A stretch of 64,000 bases of DNA. Origin: Bacteroidia bacterium (GTDB lineage Bacteria > Bacteroidota > Bacteroidia > Flavobacteriales > Flavobacteriaceae). The stretch covers positions 1 through 64,000 of the forward strand of contig JAUIKY010000012.1 in assembly GCA_030430535.1 (NCBI GenBank), given 5' to 3'. This document shows, piece after piece, positions 24,988 through 33,129 of this stretch. Within the stretch, counting starts at the first letter, position 1; each line of letters begins with the position of its first letter. A model generated the notes under the pieces. The model did not search any database, had not been told where the DNA came from, and saw only the letters and a program-made list of their open reading frames with translations. The position numbers were made by a program, and so were the translations under genes.

Positions 24988-27183
24988 ATGAAAAATTGTT
25001 TTCTTTTTTTAACACTTTGGGTGTTGTCAGTCAACGCTGCGGCACAACAAAATCCAACCACACAAGATTCAACAAAAACAGAAAATTTGGATGAAGTATT
25101 GGTAAAAGCCGTGCGTGTGGATGCCGATTCGCCCATTACCCATACCAATATTTCTAAAGAAGAATTGGCAAAACGTAATTTGGGGCAGGATATTCCTGTG
25201 TTATTAAATTATTTGCCTTCGGTAGTGACCACGAGTGATGCCGGCGCCGGTATTGGTTATACAGGAATTAGAGTGCGTGGCACCGATGCCACAAGGGTTA
25301 ATGTAACCATAAATGGTATTCCGTATAACGATCCAGAGAGTCAGGGCTCGTTTTGGGTGAATTTGGGCGATTTTGCTTCATCGACCGAAAGTTTACAATT
25401 GCAGCGCGGTGTGGGTACATCTACCAATGGGTCTGGTGCATTTGGGGCGAGTTTAAATTTGCTAACCGATGCTGTTTCTGAAGAGGCTTATGGCGAAATT
25501 TCCAATAGCTTTGGTAGCTTCGGAACACGCAAACACACCGTAAAATTGAGTTCTGGACAATTATATTCGGGTGCTGAGCGTAGTCGAAGTATTGAAATAT
25601 CTGGACGTTTTTCTAAAATTGATTCTGATGGGTATGTTGATAGGGCGTTTACAGATTTAAAATCATATTTCCTTCAAGGGGTTTATAAGGATGGAAACAC
25701 TTTAATCAAGGCGTTAACCTTTGGTAATAAAGAGTACACTTACCAAGCATGGTTTGGCCTTACGGCAGAACAATTGGAAGAAGACCGCCGCCAAAATCCA
25801 TACACTTACGAAAACGAAACCGATAATTATTGGCAGGATCACTACCAGTTACATTGGAACCAACGATTCAATAATAATTGGTCCACAAACTTAGGATTGA
25901 ATTATACCAAAGGAAAAGGCTATTTTGAGCAATTTGAAGATGGCACCGAAGCCATTGGGCTATACAATGGCATTGTTGTAGCCACCGATTCTTATGTGAA
26001 CGACGAAGGCGAAACCATCCCAATTACAGATGTGATTAGAAGACGATGGTTGGACAATGATTTTTATGTGTTGAATGCCAACGTAACCTATAAAAATACA
26101 GGTCTGGAAATTATTACCGGGCTTTCAACAAGTAGTTACACCGGCGATCATTTTGGCGAGGTAATTTGGGCGAGGCAGTTTTCAGAAACTGGCAATATTC
26201 GCGACCATTATTATAATGGCGATGCTACTAAAAACGATTTCAGTGTATTTTCAAAAGCCACTATAAAGTTGGATGAAAAGCTCACTGGATTCATCGATTT
26301 ACAGGGACGTTTTGTAAGCTACAAAACCAATGGGCTAAACTCCGACAGGGAAGTGTTCAATACCGATGCCGATTTTAGTTTTTTCAACCCTAAAGTAGGC
26401 TTGACTTATAAGAGTTCGGATTTTAATAGTTTTTATACCTCGTATGCAAGAGCGAACAGAGAGCCCAATCGCGACGATTTTAAAGCAGGCGTTACCGAAA
26501 ACGAAACGCTCAACGATATCGAGTTAGGGTGGAGGCACCAAAAAAATAACATGAGCATAAATACAAATTTGTACTATATGTTTTACCAAAACCAGTTAGT
26601 TTTGACGGGTGAGTTGGACGATGTGGGAAGCCCCATAAGAGCCACCAGCGGAAAAAGCTACAGGTTAGGTTTGGAGGTCGATGCCAATATTCAGTTTTGT
26701 AAATCGTTCGGCACATCAACAAATGTAGCTTTAAGTACCAATAAAAATATAGATTTCAATTCTTCCATAAATGGGGAGGTGGTCGATTTGGGCAATACCA
26801 ATATTTCGTTTTCGCCAAATGTGGTAGTTGGTAATGCGTTTAACTTTTATCCAGTGGAGCGTTTGCAGTTATCGTTTTTAAGCAAATACGTGGGCGAGCA
26901 GTACATGGGTAATACCGATAATGAAGAATCTAAATTGGAAGGCTATTTTGTGAGTGATTTCAATGTAAACTACGAAATAAAACCCAAGTCTATTTTTAAA
27001 TCCATTGTACTGTCTGGTTTGGTCAATAACGTGTTCAACAAGGAATACGTTTCAAATGGCTACTTCGGGTCGTTCGATTATGAGGATGATACGAGTTCAA
27101 CCGGAATAACTACAGGCTATTATGCAGGTTACTACCCGCAGGCAACCATAAACTTTTTAGTAGGGGCTACTTTAAAATTTTAA
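24988..27183 (+). CDS. TonB-dependent receptor, predicted thiamin transporter
   Basis: 731 residues. Signal peptide (ending SVNAAAQ), plug domain (LGQDIPVLLNYLPSVVTTSD, IRVRGTDATRVNVTINGIPY, NDPESQGSFWVNL), and outer-membrane barrel ending VGATLKF. The TPP riboswitch upstream makes it a thiamin or thiamin-precursor receptor; receptors under THI elements in Bacteroidota were predicted by comparative genomics (named OMR1). No carboxypeptidase-regulatory domain, unlike the phytase-linked receptor. No pnu-type inner-membrane transporter follows; a terminator does. Confidence 0.93.
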   Translation: MKNCFLFLTLWVLSVNAAAQQNPTTQDSTKTENLDEVLVKAVRVDADSPITHTNISKEELAKRNLGQDIPVLLNYLPSVVTTSDAGAGIGYTGIRVRGTDATRVNVTINGIPYNDPESQGSFWVNLGDFASSTESLQLQRGVGTSTNGSGAFGASLNLLTDAVSEEAYGEISNSFGSFGTRKHTVKLSSGQLYSGAERSRSIEISGRFSKIDSDGYVDRAFTDLKSYFLQGVYKDGNTLIKALTFGNKEYTYQAWFGLTAEQLEEDRRQNPYTYENETDNYWQDHYQLHWNQRFNNNWSTNLGLNYTKGKGYFEQFEDGTEAIGLYNGIVVATDSYVNDEGETIPITDVIRRRWLDNDFYVLNANVTYKNTGLEIITGLSTSSYTGDHFGEVIWARQFSETGNIRDHYYNGDATKNDFSVFSKATIKLDEKLTGFIDLQGRFVSYKTNGLNSDREVFNTDADFSFFNPKVGLTYKSSDFNSFYTSYARANREPNRDDFKAGVTENETLNDIELGWRHQKNNMSINTNLYYMFYQNQLVLTGELDDVGSPIRATSGKSYRLGLEVDANIQFCKSFGTSTNVALSTNKNIDFNSSINGEVVDLGNTNISFSPNVVVGNAFNFYPVERLQLSFLSKYVGEQYMGNTDNEESKLEGYFVSDFNVNYEIKPKSIFKSIVLSGLVNNVFNKEYVSNGYFGSFDYEDDTSSTGITTGYYAGYYPQATINFLVGATLKF

Positions 27184-27206
27184 AACAGCTTTTTCTGAAA
27201 AAACAG

Positions 27207-27233
27207 AAAGCCTTTCCAGTTCGGAAAGGCTTT
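27207..27233. terminator. Bidirectional terminator
   Basis: 11 bp stem AAAGCCTTTCC / GGAAAGGCTTT with loop AGTTC and a T run, between the convergent receptor and lipoprotein genes. Confidence 0.9.
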
Positions 27234-27237
27234 TTTA

Positions 27238-27666
27238 TTAATTATAAATCGTTAAAATATTGCCACTTTTTTGTACGCGATAATTTCTGAGGGGGCAACG
27301 CAATCCTTCATTGCCATCGGGGGTGCCCGTTACAAAATTGTAGGTGTTGCCATCGTCACATCCGCAGGTGCCATTAAGGCCATTTGGAACCAGAGCAGAG
27401 CATTCGCTGGGCGCATGGTTGGGGTCGCTGGCATCCCATGCATAGAAATCAAAGCTTGTACTGGCCACAATTATTCCGGCGTTGCCCACATTGGGAATAT
27501 AAACCGAATTTCCTGCAAATTGCAATTGGCTATAAGCCGGTAAGCTAAGGTCTATGCTCAAATTAACATTAATATCTAGCAGAAAACGGCAGTTTTTGTC
27601 ATCAACTTGGTTGCCGCTGCAAGACCATAAAAAAATAAAACAGGCTAAATAGAAAAAGGGCTTCAT
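27238..27666 (-). CDS. Lipoprotein with degenerate Rieske-like domain
   Basis: 142 residues; lipobox around FLWSC (Cys16). The C-terminal 70 residues (YAWDASDPNHAPSECSALV, CGCDDGNTYNFVTGTP, RCPLRNYRVQKSGNILTIYN) follow the spacing of Rieske 2Fe-2S domains, ending with the typical PL-x-Y-x-V strand, but the C-x-H and C-x2-H ligand pairs are not intact. So it probably keeps the fold without a normal cluster; Cys-rich loops could bind another metal or form disulfides. Adjacent to greA and divergent from it. Confidence 0.7.
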   Translation of the reverse strand: MKPFFYLACFIFLWSCSGNQVDDKNCRFLLDINVNLSIDLSLPAYSQLQFAGNSVYIPNVGNAGIIVASTSFDFYAWDASDPNHAPSECSALVPNGLNGTCGCDDGNTYNFVTGTPDGNEGLRCPLRNYRVQKSGNILTIYN

Positions 27667-27728
27667 GCTGCAATGAAAAATTTAGTAGTGCAATTTACGA
27701 TAAAAAGCAAACTCACATAAAAAATTTG

Positions 27729-27736
27729 TATATTTG
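27729..27736 (+). promoter_or_regulatory. -7 box upstream of greA
   Basis: TATATTTG, about 80 bp before the greA start. A -33 TTG is not obvious. Confidence 0.5.
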
Positions 27737-27815
27737 GGATTGAAATCTCGTATATGCGGGATTTTTTTTATGCTGAACCTGTTCAGCATCTTTATTATTA
27801 ATAAACGATGAAGTT

Positions 27816-28289
27816 ATGAGTAAAGTATCTTACTACACAGCAGAGGGGTTAAAAAAATTAAGAGCCGAATTAAACCAATTAAAAGATGTGGAACGGCCAA
27901 AGGCATCTCAAGCGATTGCTGAGGCGAGGGATAAAGGCGATTTGAGTGAAAATGCAGAATACGATGCCGCCAAAGAGGCACAGGGACTTCTGGAAATGAA
28001 AATTTCCAAATTGGAAGCCACGCTTGCCAATGCTCGATTGATTGACGAATCGCAATTGGACACTTCAAAAGCGTTGGTGCTATCTACCGTTAAAATAAAA
28101 AACCAAACCAATGGTATGGAAATGAGCTATACGTTGGTAGCCGAGAGTGAAGCCGATTTAAAATCGGGGAAAATTTCGGTGAACTCGCCTATTGGAAAAG
28201 GATTGTTGGGCAAATCGGTTGGCGATGTGGCCGAAATACAAGTGCCCAACGGCGTTATGAAATTTGATATTGTAGAAATTACAAGATAG
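27816..28289 (+). CDS. greA: Transcription elongation factor GreA
   Basis: Rescues backtracked RNA polymerase by stimulating RNA cleavage. 157 residues, the usual size. N-terminal coiled coil with the tip GDLSENAEYDAAKEAQG (the conserved acidic tip residues), then a C-terminal FKBP-like domain (YTLVAESEADLKSGKISVNS, SPIGKGLLGKSVGDVAEIQV). ATG start. Confidence 0.97.
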   Translation: MSKVSYYTAEGLKKLRAELNQLKDVERPKASQAIAEARDKGDLSENAEYDAAKEAQGLLEMKISKLEATLANARLIDESQLDTSKALVLSTVKIKNQTNGMEMSYTLVAESEADLKSGKISVNSPIGKGLLGKSVGDVAEIQVPNGVMKFDIVEITR

Positions 28290-28327
28290 GTACGCGGCTT
28301 CCCAAAAGTAATTTGATTGTCTTTTAG

Positions 28328-28398
28328 AGCCTTTCGGCTTGAGCCTGTACCGAGCGCAGTCGAGATGCTCAAGATAAACTTAAGTCGAGAAATCTCAA
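28328..28398. repeat. Palindromic repeat, GAGCGCAGTCGAGA type
   Basis: Contains GCCTTTCGGC and CCGAGCGCAGTCGAGATGC followed by a partner GTCGAGAAATCTC. It belongs to the family seen at 31.8, 39.5, 42.6 and 43.7 kb and lies between greA and its terminator. Confidence 0.7.
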
Positions 28399-28422
28399 TA
28401 CATAGAAAATAGTAAAACACAA

Positions 28423-28455
28423 TAAAGATTCCTGATGAATTTCATTAGGAATCTT
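28423..28455 (+). terminator. Terminator downstream of greA
   Basis: AAAGATTCCT / AGGAATCTTT stem with T residues after it. Confidence 0.7.
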
Positions 28456-28495
28456 TTATATTTATGGTAGTTCAAAAAACATAATATCGAAAAGT

Positions 28496-28885
28496 ATGGC
28501 ATCCTTATTCACAAAAATAGTTAATGGCGAAATCCCTTGTTACAAGATTGCAGAAACCGACGAGTTTTTTGCGTTTTTAGACATCAACCCCAATGCCAAG
28601 GGGCATACATTGTGTATTCCGAAGAAAGAAGTCGATAAAATTTTCGATTTAGATGAGGCCACCTACACGGGGCTGATGAAATTTTCACGAAAAGTAGCCT
28701 TGGCCATTGAAAAGGCTGTGCCGTGCAACCGCATTGGCGTATCGGTAATTGGTTTGGAAGTGCCGCATGTACATGTGCATTTAATTCCGTTGCACAGCAT
28801 GGATGATGCCCGATTCATTAAAAAGGAAAAACTAACTCCCGAAGGTTTTGAGGCCGTTGCCGAAGCGATAAGGGCGCATTTATAA
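28496..28885 (+). CDS. HIT family hydrolase (histidine triad)
   Basis: Nucleotide-binding hydrolase of the HINT branch, 129 residues. IPCYKIAETDEFFAFLDINP at the N-terminus and the histidine triad HVHVHLIP at about residue 90 show the family. Likely substrates are aminoacyl- or phosphoramidate adenylates. ATG start. Its 3' end overlaps the convergent zinc-ribbon gene by 6 bp. Confidence 0.95.
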   Translation: MASLFTKIVNGEIPCYKIAETDEFFAFLDINPNAKGHTLCIPKKEVDKIFDLDEATYTGLMKFSRKVALAIEKAVPCNRIGVSVIGLEVPHVHVHLIPLHSMDDARFIKKEKLTPEGFEAVAEAIRAHL

Positions 28886-29230
28886 CTCGGTGTAAAAAAG
28901 GTAGGAAAGGATAATAATTGCAATCAAAATAACCGCTACGACACCTATCCAAGTGGCTTTTTTAAGATAAGTGGAAGGCTTTTTTGGGGTAAACGCCTTT
29001 TTCTGATAATCTACAACGCGTTCAATATCGTCCGTCCATTGCACGGGGTAAATGATGGAATTACAGGTTTCGCAAGCCAGTTCGTTCTGAATTTCAGAAG
29101 TAACCGATTTGTATAGTGCTGTTTCCACAACCTTTTGTTTAAAGGTTAACCGCAACCCGTCTTTGCTGTAGCATTGCGGACAGTTGTTTTTTAAAACGAG
29201 AGCTTTAAATGCTATAAATTTTTCAGGCAT
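28880..29230 (-). CDS. Zinc-ribbon protein with C-terminal membrane anchor
   Basis: 116 residues. Two Cys pairs, CPQC (about residue 17) and CETC (about residue 54), fit a zinc ribbon; the last 25 residues form one membrane segment (WIGVVAVILIAIIILSYLF). It overlaps the end of the histidine kinase gene by 8 bp and is surely co-transcribed with it. Family unknown to me; the tail-anchored layout suggests that the ribbon faces the cytosol. Confidence 0.75.
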   Translation of the reverse strand: MPEKFIAFKALVLKNNCPQCYSKDGLRLTFKQKVVETALYKSVTSEIQNELACETCNSIIYPVQWTDDIERVVDYQKKAFTPKKPSTYLKKATWIGVVAVILIAIIILSYLFYTEL

Positions 29231-30383
29231 AATTGTGGGCGCGTTTTAGGTTAATCTGTATTGTGGTGCCTTTTCCTTTTTCAGATTCCAGCACGCTGAT
29301 TTTTCCGTTGTGGAAATCTTCAATAATACGCTTGGTTAATGATAAACCAAGTCCCCAACCGCGTTTTTTGGTGGTAAACCCGGGCTCGAAAATTTTATGG
29401 AAATCTTTTTTGCTGATGCCTTTTCCCGTGTCGGTTACGCTTACCTTAACGTCATTTTCCAATTGCGAAATTTCAATGGTCAATTTGCCGCGGCCTTTCA
29501 TGGCATCAATGGCATTTTTTACCAAATTTTCAATGCACCAACTGTAGAGTTGTTTGTTCAATTCCACCGGAATCTCATCTTCTGGAGTGATGATTTCAAA
29601 TTCAATCAATTTTGACGACCGCGCCTTTAGGTAGTCGTACGATTCGATGGTTTCTTTTATGATGTCGGCGGTTTCCAAAGTGGGCAACGAGCCTATTTTG
29701 CTGAAGCGTTCGGTAATGGTTTTTAGCCGATCGATGTCTTTTTCCATTTCAGAAATATAATCGGCATTCACATTTTCAGTCTTTAAAATTTCAGTCCAAC
29801 CAATCAACGACGACAGCGGTGTGCCAATTTGGTGGGCGGTTTCTTTAGCCATGCCCGACCATAATTTGTTTTGTGTGGCGTTTTTGTTGCTTCGATAGAA
29901 AAAGAAAATAACGGCACCGAACAGAAAAACAATGAGTAGTAAAGCTAAGGGGTAATATTTCAGTTTGTTCAATAACGGGGAGTTTCCGTAGTAAATGGTA
30001 GAAAATACTTCGCCTTGGTATTTTATGTCAATGGGTTTGTTTTCACTTTTAAAAGTTTCGATAAGCTTGTCGATGGAGCGTTTGTTTTTTAACTTCCGTT
30101 CATCAATATTGTTCGAACTGCTCAAGTTGCCATCTTGATCAATCACTAACATGGGCGTAGTAGTGTTGCTATTTAAAATTTTCAAGGTGAGATTTAAATT
30201 CGTGTTGGTTTCGGCATTGACGAATTCGGTTTGGGCAAACGACCAATTTTCCATTTTTGTGCGCTCTTCATCCTTAAAGTGTTGAAAAAACTCGTAAGTT
30301 TTCCATAAAATAAGAGAAACAATTATAAAAGAAGATGCAATTATAATCCACCTAAAGGCATTGCTATGCTTGGTAAAAAACAT
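29223..30383 (-). CDS. Sensor histidine kinase
   Basis: 386 residues, ATG start. Two membrane segments (about 12-30 and 145-165) flank an extracytoplasmic sensor of about 115 residues with no recognised domain. No HAMP is evident. The kinase core has the H box (AKETAHQIGTPLSSLIGW), N box (LVKNAIDAMKGRG), G1 (VTDTGKGISKKDF) and G2 (GWGLGLSLTKRIIED). There is no response regulator next to it; the only partner gene is the zinc-ribbon membrane protein overlapping its 3' end. Confidence 0.93.
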   Translation of the reverse strand: MFFTKHSNAFRWIIIASSFIIVSLILWKTYEFFQHFKDEERTKMENWSFAQTEFVNAETNTNLNLTLKILNSNTTTPMLVIDQDGNLSSSNNIDERKLKNKRSIDKLIETFKSENKPIDIKYQGEVFSTIYYGNSPLLNKLKYYPLALLLIVFLFGAVIFFFYRSNKNATQNKLWSGMAKETAHQIGTPLSSLIGWTEILKTENVNADYISEMEKDIDRLKTITERFSKIGSLPTLETADIIKETIESYDYLKARSSKLIEFEIITPEDEIPVELNKQLYSWCIENLVKNAIDAMKGRGKLTIEISQLENDVKVSVTDTGKGISKKDFHKIFEPGFTTKKRGWGLGLSLTKRIIEDFHNGKISVLESEKGKGTTIQINLKRAHNYA

Positions 30384-30479
30384 GGAAATTAATTTTATAA
30401 CTGGTAATATAATGTAAATCTGTTAATATTATTGTGCCAGTTGTTAGTAAATCGGTTTTTACATGAGTTTTAGTTTGGT

Positions 30480-30487
30480 TACATTTG
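30480..30487 (+). promoter_or_regulatory. -7 box of the flavin reductase gene
   Basis: TACATTTG, 19 bp before the ATG at 30507; short leader as often found in this phylum. Confidence 0.5.
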
Positions 30488-30506
30488 TTGTTCATTAAAA
30501 AGTGTA

Positions 30507-31376
30507 ATGGCTTCAATAGACCCAAAACAGTTATCAACCAGCAAATTACACAGTTATTTGTTGAGCGCCGTGGCGCCCAGGCCCATAGCTTTTGCGAGTA
30601 CGGTTGATGCCAACGGAAACCCCAATTTGTCGCCATTTAGCTTTTTTAATGTGTTTAGTGCCAACCCGCCTATTATGGTATTTTCGCCAGCAAGACGGGT
30701 GCGCGATAACACTACAAAACATACTTTGGAAAATATTGAAATAACCAAAGAAGTGGTGATTAATGTGGTGAACTACGACATGGTTCATCAAATGTCGTTG
30801 AGCAGTACCGAATATCCTGCAGGGGTGAATGAGTTTGAAAAATCTGGGCTAACGATGTTGAAGTCCGATGTGGTGAAACCGTTCCGTGTAGGCGAATCGC
30901 CCGTTCAGTTTGAGTGTAAAGTGAACGAAATTATTAAACTGGGAAAAGAAGGCGGAGCCGGAAATTTGATCATTTGTGAAGTAGTCCGATTACACATTGA
31001 TGAAGAGGTGTTGGATGAAAACGAAGCCATCGACCAATTGAAATTGGATTTGGTAGCAAGGGCTGGCGGAAGTTATTACAGCCGAGCAAAAAAAGGCTTT
31101 TTTCAGATACCAAAACCACTAAGCACTTTGGGCATTGGGGTTGACAGTTTCCCAGAACACGTAAAGCACAGCATGGTGCTTACCGGAAACGATTTAGGCA
31201 TGTTGGGCAATGTAGAAGCCCTGCCAAGTGAAGAAAGCGTTAATGCTTTTATAGAAGATTTAGGGGAGCGTTATCCCAATATTAAAACGGCTACGCACCG
31301 ACAAAAACATAAATTGGCACGCAACTATTTAAGTTTTGGCGATGTAGAGAGTGCCTGGAAAATATTGTTATCGTAA
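30507..31376 (+). CDS. Flavin reductase-like FMN-binding protein
   Basis: 289 residues; the first 180 form the split-barrel FMN-binding domain of the flavin reductase family (LLSAVAPRPIAFASTVDANG, NLSPFSFFNVFSANPP, VVINVVNYDMVHQMS). The rest is a helical C-terminal extension. Probably reduces or binds FMN for an unidentified partner. ATG start; divergent from the histidine kinase; followed by the DUF3127 gene in the same direction after 35 bp. Confidence 0.9.
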   Translation: MASIDPKQLSTSKLHSYLLSAVAPRPIAFASTVDANGNPNLSPFSFFNVFSANPPIMVFSPARRVRDNTTKHTLENIEITKEVVINVVNYDMVHQMSLSSTEYPAGVNEFEKSGLTMLKSDVVKPFRVGESPVQFECKVNEIIKLGKEGGAGNLIICEVVRLHIDEEVLDENEAIDQLKLDLVARAGGSYYSRAKKGFFQIPKPLSTLGIGVDSFPEHVKHSMVLTGNDLGMLGNVEALPSEESVNAFIEDLGERYPNIKTATHRQKHKLARNYLSFGDVESAWKILLS

Positions 31377-31411
31377 AAAAAGAATAATTAATTAAGTATA
31401 AATTAGAGTAA

Positions 31412-31789
31412 ATGGAAGTTCAAGGAAGAGTAAAAATGATTGGTGAAACCCAAACTTTTGGGAACAACGGATTTAGAAAAAGAGAAATTGTAGTGACTAC
31501 GGAAGAACAATACCCACAACACATTATGGTGGAATTTGTTCAAGATAAAACCGATTTGTTGAACAACTTTCAAGTAGGGCAACAAGTAAAAATTAACATC
31601 AACTTACGTGGCAGGGAGTGGGTAAACCCACAAGGCGAAACCAAATATTTCAACTCTATCCAAGGGTGGAGAATTGAAGCCTTACAGCCAGAAGCGGCTT
31701 CAGGAAATGTGCCACCGGTGCCACCAGCTGATGCTTTCGAGCCAGCAGGTGATTTAAACCAAGACGAGCACGACGATTTACCGTTTTAA
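31412..31789 (+). CDS. DUF3127 protein with SSB-type C-terminal tip
   Basis: 125 residues, ATG start. Residues 1-90 form a predicted OB-like beta barrel (MEVQGRVKMIGETQTFGNNG, VGQQVKININLRGREWVNP) of family DUF3127. A Pro/Ala-rich linker leads to the acidic end EHDDLPF, which copies the DDDLPF tip of SSB encoded at 2417-2869. This points to a nucleic-acid-binding role and to docking of the same partners as SSB, but no function is established. Confidence 0.88.
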   Translation: MEVQGRVKMIGETQTFGNNGFRKREIVVTTEEQYPQHIMVEFVQDKTDLLNNFQVGQQVKININLRGREWVNPQGETKYFNSIQGWRIEALQPEAASGNVPPVPPADAFEPAGDLNQDEHDDLPF

Positions 31790-31818
31790 ATGATTGTTGA
31801 GGATTAAAAGTGATTATT

Positions 31819-31847
31819 GTCATTTCGAGCGGAGTCGATAAATCTCA
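31819..31847. repeat. Palindromic repeat, GTCATTTCGAGCGGAGTCGA
   Basis: Repeat unit starting GTCATTTCGAG and ending AATCTC, in the gap between DUF3127 and the acetyltransferase. Confidence 0.7.
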
Positions 31848-31876
31848 TTCTGTTTGGATGGCCTCCTTATAAAATT

Positions 31877-31911
31877 AACCTTTCAGTATTTAATATTGAA
31901 AGGTTTTTTAT
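31877..31911 (+). terminator. Terminator after the DUF3127 gene
   Basis: AACCTTTCA / TGAAAGGTT stem (9 bp, 11-base loop) followed by TTTTTT. Confidence 0.8.
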
Positions 31912-31944
31912 TTTTATAAAAAGCAGAAAAATAATTTTAACCCC

Positions 31945-32457
31945 ATGGAAGTTGTACGGATAGGAATAAAAGATATTAATAGATTACAAAAAATTGGAAA
32001 GCAAACTTTTGCCGAAACGTTTTCTTCGGTAAACAGTGAAGAAAACATGAATGAATATTTGGAAAGCAGATTTTCGGAAACTAAATTGAAGAATGAGCTG
32101 TCCGACGAAAATTCAGAATTTTACTTTGCTGAAAGCGGCGGAGAGGTAGTTGGTTATTTGAAGGTGAATTTCGGGCAATCGCAAACCGAAATAAAAGACC
32201 ATAATGCGCTTGAAATTGAACGGATTTATGTTCTTAAAAATTTCCACGGAAAAAAAGTAGGGCAAATGCTTTATAAAAAAGCACTTGAGTTAGCCAAAAA
32301 ACGACAAGTAGATTATGTTTGGTTGGGTGTTTGGGAACAAAACTTTAGGGCCATCCGGTTTTATGAAAAAAATGGTTTTGTGCCTTTTGATAAACATATT
32401 TTTAAGTTGGGGAATGATGAACAAACCGATATCATGATGAAACTAAAACTGAATTGA
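31945..32457 (+). CDS. GNAT family N-acetyltransferase
   Basis: 170 residues, ATG start. GNAT fold with motif A LEIERIYVLKNFHGKKVGQM (the acetyl-CoA pyrophosphate loop) and motif B YVWLGVWEQNFRAIRFYEKN followed by GFVPFDKH. Substrate unknown; the family resembles protease-synthase/PaiA-type acetyltransferases. Followed after 35 bp by aat. Confidence 0.9.
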   Translation: MEVVRIGIKDINRLQKIGKQTFAETFSSVNSEENMNEYLESRFSETKLKNELSDENSEFYFAESGGEVVGYLKVNFGQSQTEIKDHNALEIERIYVLKNFHGKKVGQMLYKKALELAKKRQVDYVWLGVWEQNFRAIRFYEKNGFVPFDKHIFKLGNDEQTDIMMKLKLN

Positions 32458-32492
32458 TGGGGCAATACGGCAAATTTCAGAATATTTACTAG

Positions 32493-33125
32493 ATGCATTA
32501 CCTGACCCCAAAATTATGGTTTCCCGATGTTAATCAAGCTACTGATGAAGGTTTGCTGGCCATCGGTGGCGATTTATCGGTTGAAAGGTTGCTGTTGGCA
32601 TATCGGTCTGGAATATTTCCATGGTTCGATGCGCAAAGTCCTATTTTGTGGTGGTCGCCAAACCCGCGTTTTGTGTTGTTTCCGCAGAAACTAAAAGTTT
32701 CAAAAAGTATGAAACAGGTGTTGCGGAACAAAGCTTTCAAGGTTACCGAAAACAAAGCGTTTGGGCAAGTGATTTTAGAATGCTCGAAAATAAAACGCAA
32801 GGGTCAGGACGATACTTGGATAACCAACGAAATGGTGGCAGCCTATCAAAAATTACATGAAATGGGCTACGCCAAATCGGTTGAGGTTTGGCAAAACGAA
32901 ACATTGGTGGGTGGTCTCTATGGTGTCGATTTGCAGAACGGTGTATTTTGTGGTGAAAGTATGTTTAGTAAGGTGAGCAATGCCAGTAAAGTCGGGTTTA
33001 TCACTTTTGTGCAAAACAGTCATTATAAATTGATTGACTGCCAAGTGTACACTAAGCATTTAGCGAGTTTGGGTGCCGAAGACATACCTCGAAAACAATT
33101 TATTGAATTTTTAAAAACTGACTGA
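32493..33125 (+). CDS. aat: Leucyl/phenylalanyl-tRNA-protein transferase
   Basis: Adds Leu or Phe to N-terminal Lys or Arg, marking proteins for ClpS/ClpAP (N-degron pathway). 210 residues, ATG start. Signature FPDVNQATDEGLLAIGGDLS, YRSGIFPWFD, ILWWSPNPRFVLFP, and GGLYGVDLQNGVFCGESMFS. Followed 4 bp on by the DUF5995-type gene. Confidence 0.97.
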   Translation: MHYLTPKLWFPDVNQATDEGLLAIGGDLSVERLLLAYRSGIFPWFDAQSPILWWSPNPRFVLFPQKLKVSKSMKQVLRNKAFKVTENKAFGQVILECSKIKRKGQDDTWITNEMVAAYQKLHEMGYAKSVEVWQNETLVGGLYGVDLQNGVFCGESMFSKVSNASKVGFITFVQNSHYKLIDCQVYTKHLASLGAEDIPRKQFIEFLKTD

Positions 33126-33129
33126 AAAC

